Origin: Paramyrothecium sp. XJ0827
Lineage: Eukaryota > Ascomycota > Sordariomycetes > Hypocreales > Stachybotryaceae
DNA length: 64,000 nucleotides
Assembly (NCBI GenBank): GCA_020881915.1
Contig: JAJFPB010000003.1
Coordinates: 2,480,001-2,544,000, forward strand
Direction of reading: 5' to 3'
The position numbers and the translations under genes are program-made. Positions 32,815 through 44,760 of the stretch are shown here, in pieces. Under the pieces are notes generated by a model that was not told where the DNA came from, made no database searches, and saw only the letters and a program-made list of their open reading frames with translations. How positions within the stretch are numbered: the stretch's first letter is position 1; every line of letters starts with the position of its first letter.

Positions 32815-35516
32815 TTAGTACCCAGCTTGTCCTGGCATCTTGCCCAGCGAGTGGCTGCCGCCAAGCTTTGGTGGCAAATGGTTATGGCAAAAGATCTTCC
32901 TGGTTCCGCTCTTGGTGCAGTCCTTCTTCGTCGCGTCAATCAGGTGTAGAGGATCGTCGTATGATTCGAGCTGGCAACATTCAACCCCCTTCATCCATCT
33001 GTTGTTGAGGACGTCGTGAATGCTGATACGCTTGGCGGGGTTGGGGTTCAGCATCTGCAAGAGTACTCGTCTTAGTGCCGGCGGGTTGATACCCACGTCC
33101 ATGGCGTAGCAGTTGGGGTAGTCGGTTTCTGAGATGCAGGCATCCTCGTCAGGGTGTTTTTGGTACCACTTGTCCCAGCCCTTGACCAGTTTGTCAAAGT
33201 GGGGGTTTCCAGCTTCCGCCCTTGACCAGATGGCGCCACCAAAGCACATGTAGATCATGATGATGGCTGAACTCCAGACGTCCAGAGCTCGTGGGTCGTA
33301 GGACTCCTTCTTCTGCAACACCTCGGGAGCAATGTAGGGCTCGCTACCGCAGATGCCGGGAGAGCACAGACGAATCTCCCCCATGTTCTGACCGCACTGC
33401 CCGCCGGCTTCGCGCAGGCCCGGGTGCGTTCCGCAGAAAACTTCCGAAACGCCAAAGTCGGTAATTTTGAGCTTGCTGTCCTTGGTGATAAGAAGGTTTT
33501 CCAGCTTCAGGTCTCGGTGCGCGATACCGTTGGCATGTAAATAGCTGACGCCCTGAATCAGCTGCTTAAAGAGACATTGGCGGTCCTTTTTCTTGTCTTC
33601 GCCCTTCAAGAATCCCTTCTGCACAAGGCTGAACAGATCTCCCTCGGAGCAGTACTCCATGACGTGGTTCCAGCGCGAGGAGTCGGTGCAAAGTCGAACT
33701 GTCTCCACGATATTCGGGTGGTGCAGGCTCTTCGCGATGCTGAACTCGGACTTGATTTTCTTGTCGTACTCTTCCTGGCTTTCGCGGTTGGATTTGCCGC
33801 GAAACTCCTTCACAGCGTAGAGCTCGTTGGGGCAGCCCTTGCGCGCCATGAGCGTCACCTTGGACGCAGCGCCTTTGCCTAGATGCTTTCCGTGGCGACC
33901 CAGGAGCTTGTGCTGATACTCGAATTCCGAGAGCAGCTCCGCCACATCCACAGTAAAGTCATCAGGGAGACTCAAGCTCATGCGACGAGCCTTGACACCT
34001 GTACCAGCATCGGGCGGCATCGACCATGGAAGTCGTTCAGGTGGGTAGGTCGCCTCTTCTTGGTGGGCCTGAGGTGCAGGTCGCGGAGTGATAGAGCGGT
34101 TGCCAGCGTCGAAGCTGCTGGCTCGTCGGCTTCCAGCAGGTCTTCCATTGCGTGCCGAGGGCGCGACGAAGTTAACGGCGCGTCCACGAAGGCTGAAACC
34201 GGTTGACGAGCGCTTGCTCTTCTTTTCGAAGTCATCGGGGGCGGGCAAAGTGCCGTTGGTGGACTTGTTAGTGATCGCCATTTCGAGAGGCGAGCCTGGT
34301 GAAGGAGGTGAGTTGGAACGAGTCGTGGTCGAGGATCTGTTCATAGAAAAGCGCCGTCCACTAGGGGGCGGACCAGTGGCAGTCGTTGATGAGCCGCCGA
34401 GTGAAGTGTCTGAAACGGGGGCGGATTCACTGATACCCGAGCCAATGACTTGGGAGTTGGACCGACGGAACAGATTTGACAAAGATCGCTTGAAGTTACC
34501 GGTGGAACCTCGGGTGGAGCGTCGTGACAGGGGTGCAGGTGTGAAGTCTTGCTGCTGCTGCTGCTGCTGCTGCTGTTGCTGTTGCGAGTTGGAAGTAGTA
34601 GCTGCGGCAGGAGTGGCACTGGGTGCAGACGTCGGCGGCACAGAAGTCGGAGGCACAGAAGTCGGAGGCTTCGCACTGTGCAATGCAGTCTTGTTGGGGC
34701 TAGTCGACGATACGCTCTGAACGGTCTGGTCTGCAGGAAGATTCTGGTAGTCTTGCTGCGGAAGCGTGGTGAAGTCCTGAGAGTGGCGTCCACTAACAGG
34801 AGTGACTGGTTCGATCAGAGACTCGCTTCCGGATTCGACACCTTCAACGGCTTCCTCCAAGATGGAGTCGGGAAGCTCAGTGGGAAAGTTGCGCGGTGAG
34901 GATGAGTAGCTGTTTGAGTAGCATTGCTGTTGTTGCTGGTACGTGGCGGGATTTTTGATGTTGATGGACTGAGGTTGGGAAGGAGGTTGGAGTTGTGCTC
35001 GAGGTTGCGGTGCACGGCTCTCAGGCACTAGAAAATAAGAAGCAAGGTCAGCAGGCTGACGCACCAAAAATGGAGCAGGCCAGGATATCACGTCACTCGC
35101 GGCCCCCAGTCCGGGGCTGGGCGGAAGGAAGGAGAGAGAACAAAGGTGGGTTGGGAGGCTGCTGCATTACACAACGCAGATGTCAACAGGTGACGATCCT
35201 TCCCCAAGGCCGTGATCAGAGATCAAGTCCAGGCCCGGGCTCAGCAGTGAATCCGCATCCACGGTTCGTGCACATGGGTGCAGGTTGTGGATGAACGGAG
35301 CGAGGCTTGCTGAAGCCGAAACCTGGACGCTTGGCGAACGGCCAAAAGAGACGGGCTATGGCCCAGGTTGGAGGGGGCAAGGGTGGGAGGGCCAACAGAA
35401 GGCGCAGAGGGAGGGTGGACAAGGATATGCGGCGATTGGTTCAACTCACCTGAGTCTGAGATCACTGGGCGCTGTGGGACAGGCATCCCTGGCTGTAGCG
35501 CTGAGAGGGCTGCCAT
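32815..35516 (-). CDS. HAL4: Hal4/Sat4-type serine/threonine protein kinase
   Basis: Two exons on the minus strand, 35450-35516 and 32815-35027, give 759 residues. The intron is long for this genome (422 nt) and exon 1 encodes only 22 residues (MAALSALQPG start). The first about 390 residues are disordered, rich in Ser, Pro and Thr, and include a Q12 run. The kinase domain spans roughly residues 395-700: glycine loop LGKGAASKV, Lys in ELYAVKEFRG, catalytic loop HRDLKLENLL, ITDFGVSEVF and SEPYIAPEVL. The insert CGTHPGLREAGGQCGQN between DFG and APE, and the WNHVMEYCSEGDLFSLVQ hinge, match the fungal HAL kinase group. In yeast these promote potassium uptake through Trk transporters and tolerance to salt. 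All catalytic residues are present. The frame open upstream to 35091 is intron read-through: CTAG|TG at 35027-35030 is a clear acceptor. Confidence 0.9.
34549..34584 (-). repeat. CAG/CAA repeat encoding Q12 in the Hal4-like kinase
   Basis: Twelve Gln codons, nine CAG and three CAA, read on the minus strand. The run lies in the disordered N-terminal region, outside the catalytic domain, at about residues 170-182. Such runs vary in length between strains. Confidence 0.9.
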
Positions 35517-38500
35517 GGTGGCTTAGGGTGAGGTGCGTGCGGTGCTTGTAGGGATTGTGCAAAGCAGCAGAAATGGGAAGCAGACGAGGAAAGACGTGAC
35601 GCAGGACCGTTGAATAAAAGGAAGAAAAAGCCGGGGGAAACGGGTCCTGGCTTGCGCTACTCTCTTCCGACTGCTCTATGGATGACCTGCTGAGAGAGAG
35701 ACCAGAAGTACAACGCTTGTGGTCTTTTTTTCCGTTTCGCCTTTGCTGGTCACGGATGCGTCCCTGGTTCTGGTGTCTAGACCCTATTAGAAATCCCGCT
35801 TATGACGTTGTGGTCGTGTCAATGGGATCCGAAACGGGGTGGGCCGCTAGTGAGGTGGGCGGCCTTGTTCTGGTTGGAGGAGGCGAGGGCTCGCTGTGGC
35901 CGGAGCTGGTGCCTCTAAGGGTGCGTCTGGCGAATGGGAAATGGAGAGGGGCTTCGATTGGCTGCGCTGACTAGACAAGCGCTCCCACCACTGGCTGGCT
36001 GGCTGGCTCCTACACCAACAGGCACCGCGGTGTCGCCGAAAGGGTATCTGGTCGGTAGTTTGGAACGGGCAAAGTCTCCCGATGATTAAGCAAGATGCGA
36101 AAGGCGGGAGGGGAAGTCTAGCGAGCGCGAGCTTGTCTTCCCGTGGAATGGATGCGTCTGGAAGGTTTGTGATCGGTGTTGATTGAGCGAGGCAGGGTGA
36201 ATGTTGAGGTTGCAGGCGTCTTGTGTAAGTGCGCTTCGATCCTTTGCGAGTACAAGGAACTTGTCTTTCCTGTGGCACGCTGTGTTCCGTATGCGGCGGC
36301 TTCTGAGGATGCGATTGGATGTTTTTTTGCTTCTGGCAGACCGGTTGCCTACGGCCTCGACGTTCCCTGTCCGTAACTTGCTGAGCGGCAGAAATGCACG
36401 TTTGCAGATGCGGTCTTTCGCCGTGGTAGAACCTGTCAGCTACCTCATCGGCGTAGTCGTTCAAGGCGTGAATGGATGGAGGGGGCGTCTTGAGCAGCAG
36501 GGGCGGCGGCGGCGGAGGGCGATTGAGGGCGGCGGCATTTAAGTAGACGTTAAGAACTCCGGCAGGATCGACGTGGTTCGGGAGCCCGGTGTGTTTCTCC
36601 CAATTCCAAGATCAATGTAACAAGAGGAAATAAAAAATTGAGCGGAGAGTGAAGTAGTAGCAAAAGGAGGAAGATGTGGGAGACGAGAGGGAAGAAAGAG
36701 GAAAAAGGCGCGTCTTTCTGTGAACTATTCAATGCTGGGGGAACGGCGGCATTATGGGGCCCTGGGGAGAGGTATTCCCGTACTTGTGCAGCGCTGGTGC
36801 TGAGGCGCCTCTGGAGCCTTTGGAGGAGCCACACAGGGCGAATCTAGTACCCTGTACGTACCCAAAAAGGTAGAACAAGCCCTTTTCCACTGCACACTCC
36901 CTAAGGGTGGGGCGTTTAAGAACCTTGGTGAGGCACGAGGAGAGACACTGCGCTGTAAGGTACGGTGCAGTACGTAAAATACGGTGGAGGGGGCCGTACA
37001 CAACAGCAGGCGAATACTGAGCCAGTACGTGTGAGAGTCCCGCCGTTGCGGTGGATGGGGAGGGGCAAAAAGCCAAGACAAGCAAGATGAACCGGACAGG
37101 GGCATGTGCGAAGCCAAGAACAAGGCTTACCTTACTTTAAATACTTCGTGTCGCACCCTGAAAGATGATGACTTATTACATGGAGACCGACCCCCTCGAG
37201 GGCAGCTGCCAGCTCACAACCCAGGAAACGTTAGTTTGGCAAAGATGTGCTACATCCTGCATGGGGGGGATCAGCTTGACGTTGATGCGAGTGCGCCAGA
37301 CAGTCGGCTTTTCGAGAGGCGTAGGGTATACGGTAGTAACGGCGAGGTATCGGCTTTGGCATCTGAAATTCCACGGCCGGGCAGCCAGGAGGTACACCAG
37401 CAGGTACACCAGAGGTAGACGCTGTAACGCGAACAGGTGCCCCCAAAGGCACTAAGGGCATGGCAGGGCACCCAGCATCGACTCCAGCTCGCCGGTCTAA
37501 AAAGCGCGCCATGGTCCGAATAGGCCTGGCGCTCCCTCCATCGATACCCCGTACCCGCCATGTACCGCCATGCGTCGAGGTACTTTGCGAGACTGCTATT
37601 CGCCAAGAGTTCGTGGGAATGGATGCCCTTCCCACTTTCCAGCAATCCACAACCCACATTCACCTAACCCCCCGTCGTCGCCTTCGCAACACCGAGCTAT
37701 TTCCCGTCGCCCGTTCTCCAGTAATGAGATGCGCATTACAAGCTGATACGCGGACGCAATGGACCACGCCGATTTACTAATGCAAAGACCCAGTGCGCGA
37801 CCGCGCCGATCAACAGAACTAAAAGTGGGAAAATGCTCCTCTCCGCCCTTCGGCCATGCGCCTGCAACGGCTTTCAAGAAAATCTTTCGGACTTTGACAA
37901 GACCAATGCCGTACGGTAGTACCACGACGTATCTTATGGCGAGGTCATAAGGCGGGGTCGAGCGCAGCAGCTACGGCTCGGAAACGGTGTCCAACACGGT
38001 AGCGAAACAATCGTAAGTGTGGCTCCGAAGGGGGGGTTGAGACCGACAATTATTTTCAGTCCTCGCACCCTTTTTCCGCAGTCTTGGCACATTCGTCGTT
38101 TCGTCACGATGGTCCCCTCGTCTACCGCCCTGGTCACTGCAGTTCCCTCCATCTTACTCGTGGATGGGACGAAGCCAAGCCTTTGTTGACGCGAGGCACA
38201 TTTCTTGACCTGCCCAGACTGAACACAACGAGTGGAACCCTGCCCATGACCCTGACAACTTTTCGCTAGTATGACGGGGGTTTCTGCTCTACTTTTGTCA
38301 CCTTCGAGCTTGGGGCTGAGAGTCCTCAAAACGTGTCGCATTGTCTCTGTTACTCATGGCAGGTATGATGGGCAAAGACGACGTCCGGACATCCAGACAA
38401 GGTCATGCGCCGCCTCTTGTGTCTTTAGATCTATTCTGGTTCAACATGTCATGATGGGCCCGCGAAATCCTCGTGCAGCAAGACAAGCTGCGTTGTTCCA

Positions 38501-41500
38501 AGATTATCGCAAGGCGATGTTGCACTTTCACACCATCTCTCTGGTACACAAAGCAGACCCTCAACCGGCAGCACAACAATGAAACCCCTGATAGTGCATG
38601 ACCGGTCATCGTCATTGTTTCGATCCCTAGGCTAGCCTTCTCGGCTGGGCCAGCCAATTTGGGCCATGCAGGCCTTGGGATCGGCCACTTTCACAGCGCC
38701 ATCAGCCTTCGTTACCCGCCTGTGGTACATCTTGGGTGTCTGCTAACAGCTGCTCTTTCTCTCCACCATGCACTCCAGTGGATTCACGTTTGCTTGTTTT
38801 TTCTTACCCACTGACCCCTTCACGGCTGCATCGCTGCCCCACGAATAACAGCCCGCGCCACCGCACAGAGAGGTAATTGAAGGGTAGGGGGAACGGTCAG
38901 CGAGCAAGGGTCCAATCCGGGCCTTTTTTTAGTGAGTAGCTGCCCACGTCGAGCCACTCGTGGCTTCGAAACAACTTGGGGCGACTCTAGCGGTCAAAAT
39001 GACCACTCTTGGTATACTTCTCGTTAATTACGGCTGCCTGGTACCAACGGTGGCATCTCGTCCCAAAGACTGGTCCCAGGCCGACTAGCCGATAATTGGC
39101 TTCAGCCCACCTGTGACAAAGATCCATTGCTAATGTCAGATGAATGATCTGCTCATGGGTCATGGAGCTAGCCCTGGATAGTGTTCATCACGTCAATTCG
39201 TGCGGTTCTGGCGGCTCCCATCCTGGTACAACTTGATAACGAACTGTCCACGCAAGAAACGTCGTCATCGAAGGGCGGAGAGGTTACAACTGACGATGAT
39301 GCGACCTGCTTGCAGAAGCCCGCAAGGCAATATGGATATTTGCGACCGTCCGATAACGCAGTACACTCCCTTTATCCGAATGGCTACCATCTATGATGAG
39401 CCTGTTAACTCACAGCTGCGGCATTTGCGCAGGAAAAAAGCGGAGCGACAACATTTCGTAGCCCATCTCCGTTCGTCATGGGTCAGCAGGATCCCTGGAC
39501 AAACGGAGGCATCATTCTTAATCTCCTTTCTGCCAAGGCCGACAACCGAACGGACTCGCTCGTACCGGTCGTCTCATGTCCGACGGGTCTCTGGTCGCTA
39601 CCGTATCACAAACGGAGGCTGAAGAGGGTGAGACGAGCGCCCATCAGGAATGCGACAGGGCCCCTCCCTGTTCAGTCTCGCCCAATCAAACAGCACAATT
39701 TGAACGAGAACAGAAACACCACCAGCCGGGTTTCACTCCCTCACAAAGTTGCACAGGTAAGAAACCTCCAATCTCCCTCTTTCCTCCCAACCCTGAAATA
39801 GAGTATTAAACTTAATTACTTTAAAGACTGCAAGGTCTGAGACAAGTTCCTCCCGGGCACACACCCAGGACGCATCCGTGTACCTTTGAATCAGTCACCT
39901 TCTACCAGCAGCACCATTAGGACATAATCGAGCCAATGCGGTTCGATGGTCGAAGCGGGCGAAATCGGCAGCCCAGCATTGCCCGAGACATGGGCCGAGA
40001 AAATGTCATTACACAGAAAATGTTGGTCGCAGGAAGATTTCGGACATAGCTCTACCCAACAAGATCTAGTAGAGCTATCATCACGCGAATGCTTCTAGAC
40101 AACAAGATAGTTTCCCCGGACTACGCCTTGTCCCGTGGTGGACGGGTGCTGTGCCGCTATCCGAATGCTCCAACCAGAATGCAACCACATCCGAACAAGC
40201 TTTCTGCCCATCCTGTGCTCCGAACGTCACATTCCACCGCTAAATACGTCCTTGGCTAGGATGGTGAGGGGCCGAGGTAACGCTGAGAATTGAAGTTTGC
40301 ATCTGGAAGACCATCCTCCTCTTGGCAAAGCCGCCCGACTTCGCAATAAGAATTGGAATGCGTCATAGCTCTTCCGAACGGAGCGAAGGATTAACCCATG
40401 CAGACGATTCTTGATCCAGACTGTTGAGCAAATTGACGTGCTTCATGTCTTGCTAATTGGATAGACATGTTCTCACAATGTTGTGAGCTCAAAGACAGGC
40501 TCCGTAACGTTCTCTTACCACCCGCCGATTGCCACGCCCGCATTGGAAGTAGTGGGTCCTTTGACACATCGCTCCCGTGGTTGATCTGTCTTAAAACCTT
40601 TTTCACTTTATGCCCGATGCAAGTCCCACTGGTCACTTGGCTATTTCCTGAAATGCCGATCCACGGCATTAGGATATTGGACAATACCCGAGCAACTGGA
40701 AGTTGATAAGCTTACTACTGCTGCCACGCTGCTCGGGGCCGAGACCCGCCTCGACCATCGCGTGGCTTCTCCACGGGAAGTCTGTTTCTACGACGATGTT
40801 AACCTTCCCGAGCGATCCATGAATGCTTGTGATTGTAAAGATATAGTGGTTGGGGGTGCTTTGCCGGATGTGGCCTACGTATATGAGTGCTACCAGTTAT
40901 GCAACTCCTTATCTGAGATTGACTTCGAAGCCATGGATGGCCAGCAACGGATGGTCTCTAAATGTTCCCCGCGCCGCGCCGCGTGTAATCTGGTGGCACG
41001 CGCATAACTGACACGATATTAGCACACATGCTACCGGACGAAGGTCAGTGAACTCTCTGCACTAAGCACATTACTTTCATGCAGCATGGGAATACCACAA
41101 ATCAGGGACAGCACAAGCTGACATGTCAGATGCGACAAGCAGAGGGAGCAAGGGGGCATTAATTGAGTTCTCTCTAGACAACTTACGTGCAGGAGGTGGC
41201 GTTGCCATGGAGGTGGGAAGCGAATTGTCCATTGCCCAGAAGTACAAACCGTGCCACAACGTGAGCATTACCATGTATACCTTGGGCATTCCACTAGAGA
41301 TTTCAAAGTCATCACTTCGTCTGAACAACCAGAAGTGGTCTCGCCCTTCGTACCAAAAAGTGGCATCCCGAGAATCGAGACTTGTACGATCTTTGAACAG
41401 AAATGCAATCCGCGCATCTCTCCCTCCCTCGAGGACGTGCAGGCATCACTGATATCATTTACGAACCACACCCAACCCACATCCACAGCACAGATCGAGC

Positions 41501-44500
41501 GTCAATCTTTTACCCTTCTCGGCTTATGGATCCGTTGTCCCCATGTAACTCATCGATTGCGCAGGCAACTGGTTCGCTAAATTCCAATTTCTCGCACCCC
41601 GCTACTGCACGTCTCCCAAAGCATCTGCTCGCTCACGGAGGAAGGGGCCAGCAGTGCATGAACGGAGCATGAAGCAGGGTACGAGTCGCTTGTTGCGTGG
41701 GGTGAGGGCCGTTATGTGACCCTTGATCGTGGCCTCTGCCTCCATTTGGGTATCAAAAGTCGCGTGCGTCAGTCTCTATGCAGTCGCTTCGTAATGTGGC
41801 CGGTCGGCGAACCTTGGTTCATCTCGGTGGTCGATAAGTCTGCGTCCGAGGAGCAATGATCTACACTACAGCTTCCAACGTTTGTTCCTTAAATGATTTA
41901 ACAATGCAGGAATTTGTTCAAGGCATCCTTTAATGCGAAGAGGGGTCAAAGATGGGGGTCCAGACTCCAGACCCGACAAAGTACCTCCAGATTTTGCGCG
42001 GGTCACGGCTTGACACATTCTCCGACAGTGCCTGCGGGCGTTTTCGGATGGACCAAAACACACGCGGTCTTGCTTCTGCATACTCTCCTTCATTATACTT
42101 ACACAGTACAACCGGCACTGCGAGGCGTAGACGAGGCGGAAAGCGTTCAGTCTCCGGGCGCCAACCCAGAATACGGGTCGCCTGGTGATCTGTGACCTCG
42201 CGGGGGTTCCTCGACCGGGATGGCACGCATCCCTGGCAAATCCTTTGCGTTCCCTTTGCACTGACCCGGCAAACTGCGAAGATTTCGCTCTACAACATTC
42301 GTTCCTACTGGCTCAGTTGGTCCTGGTGAAACGAAACGACGTGGAAAGTAGAGAAGGCGGTCAGCGAAAGCAGGGCGCTTAGTCCCCTCCCCAGAGCAAA
42401 CCGGCCGTGGCATCCGAAATTGCTCTCGACTGCCCCAGAAATAAACAAGCGCAGCCTCGTCCGGGGCGGGGCCACGACAGTGTCCCTTGTGCCAATCGAC
42501 ATTGATGGTTATTGGATGATCCCGATCTTTTGGCTGTGAGAGCGCTCCACTCTCAAGCAAACGGCGAGCCCCCTGCTGCCAGAGTGACCGGCCATTGCGC
42601 GGTGCTAGACATGGTGAAGTGAAGCCGACCCGCGCATTCATGGAGACATGGAGGGCGGTTGCTACTACCATGGGACTATTGGGCTTGGTGGAGTCCAGCG
42701 TGCAAGCGGTTTTGGGACACCCCTGCTTTGTCTGTTTTATGCGTGCCCATCCCCTGCGGACACTGTGATGCTGCAGAAGTCATCTTCACCTGACTTCTGC
42801 AGCCCTGATTTGTCTCGACACCTTGCCTTGCCTCTTGTTCGCTGGCCTACCACGGGCTCGCCCCGTTCCCGAAGTCTTGTGAATGGCTGGCATGGTCGTC
42901 ATGGTGCAGCGAAAGGGAATAGACGGGAAATGCCTCATGGTCGTGGTGTGTCCTTGTGATTATTTGCGATTGCTCACATAGCTACCCTTTCACGACAAAA
43001 CCCTATTCGTCTCATGGCTCGCTTTCTATGTATCAGTAATCGGTCATCGGGCCTTCCTGCCGTTTCTACCAAGCATAGATTGATGCCTGGGATGCTCTGC
43101 TCCTCGATCGAGAGGCGAACAGGCCTGGTACAGTAGCAGCGGTGTTCCGATCATACGCTGGGCGGGGGAGTCCCTGGCCGTGGGGGGCGCCCGCCCTTGG
43201 TCTGCTTGCTTGCTTCATGTACGACAAGGCTTGCCGGGAGGGAATTGGACAGCCTGCCTGGTTATCTTTGCAAGGACCAGGCCGTCGGCGTGTGAGCGCA
43301 CCTAGGGAGGAGAGGAAGGGCACTGAACCCGTCATTTGGGAAGCTTGGTCCATGGGGCGCCACGCCATGAAGAAACCAGACCGGACGCACGTCTTCAATT
43401 ACCTTCACGGGCGCTCCGATCTCAACGTGGTGCAGATCTTAGCGGGCTTTGTTTAGCGAGTCTCCAGGAAGCCGGCTCGCGTTGAGCTTGGCATGTCGTC
43501 CTATCAGCAAAAAGAAAGATATAGACTACATCTGGGCTTAGCAGCCGATTGGGCCAGTGCCCATGGGGCTGGCACACCACATACACATACCGGAAAACAC
43601 TCCTGAAGTCCAGGCTGGCAGGCTGCGCTCAACGACTACTGGAGCCCGCGCAGAATGGGGTGGACTCATCGGAGCACTGCCCGAAGACTCTGCCCACCTC
43701 TGCAGCGCCATGTTTCAAAGAGAATTGTGTGCACTTTTCCGGGGGGGTAGGGATGGGGAGAAGGGGGGGCGCGGCAGTCGAGCAGCACACCACTGCTATT
43801 CATGCGTGCGACGCACGCAAACAGCATCAATGGGGCAGCCTGCTCTTGGCTGTCGCACAATGGCAACTCACGATGCGCCACGGGGGATCATTGCTCTGCA
43901 TCCGCGAGGAGAAGATTGGCGCCCGCTTATGCGACGTCGCCTCCCCAGCCTGATAGATGCCGTTCTTTCCCCCCTCCTCCCCACCCCATCCGGGCAGGAA
44001 AAAAACGAAAGTGAAGCAATATCGCTGATGATGGGCTTTTGCAGCTCGTTTCCTGCATCATCCTAGACCGATGGTCAACAAGCGGCCCAAGGTAGGTTGC
44101 CGCCCATAGGCTGGCCCAGCCGTGGACATGGATGGCGCCTCTTGGGGCCTGCGGTAGCCCACTGCTGCCGGCCTGCAGTTACCCGGTCGGTGATGAATTG
44201 GCGGGTGCTAATCTGGCTGATCCCGTCCTCGCCCAAGGGTTGCGGGCTGCGACTATGTGCTGACGAGGTGCCGAATTGAGACGGTGCCGCTGTCTGGTGG
44301 CAGGAAATCGGTGTTGTCTGCTGCAGGTAACCTCTCCTACGGATCGAAGCACAAAACCATCACTGGTGCGGCTGAGTGGTAGCAAACAATGTGAACTTCC
44401 TTTCCAGTGAATCCTCTCCTCTTGACCTGCCAGGTCGCCATGCCCTGCCCTTTTCATATAGAGCCGTGCTCCCGTCCCAACGCATCTGCGTCTCGTGATA

Positions 44501-44760
44501 CCCGGCTCACCACCTTGTCATCTCAAAATTTCCTTTCCGTCTCCAATCAAATTGCAACATAACGAGCCATCTTTGATTGTCTACTTGTCCCCGTCTTTCT
44601 GCTTCTTGGTCCTTCTTGCGTTTGGTTTCCAGCACCGTTCTTCCTCAATCGGCGCATCGGGTCGTTTTGAATTCTTGATTTATATCTCCGTTCTCTTTCT
44701 ATTTTTTTTTCCTTCCGTTTTTCATTCTTTTTTCATTTTGTCATTTGTATTCTTGGTATC
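35517..44760. other. Gene-poor region, 9.2 kb
   Basis: I find no gene I can support across more than 9 kb. The first 1 kb is the C/T- and G-rich upstream flank of the Hal4-like kinase. Open frames are short (at most 174 codons, 42147-42671 minus) and lack motifs. The best plus-strand candidates are 39478-39801 (starts MGQQDPWTNG), 40762-41007 and 41251-41580, none of which I recognise. The composition is not obviously AT-rich, so there is no strong sign of repeat-induced mutation. The last 200 bases before 44761 are T/C-rich, a likely leader for the next gene. Confidence 0.5.

Noticed and set aside
42147..42671. 174-codon minus-strand open frame
   Set aside because: It has no signal peptide, domain or compositional signature of a real protein and overlaps other chance frames on both strands.
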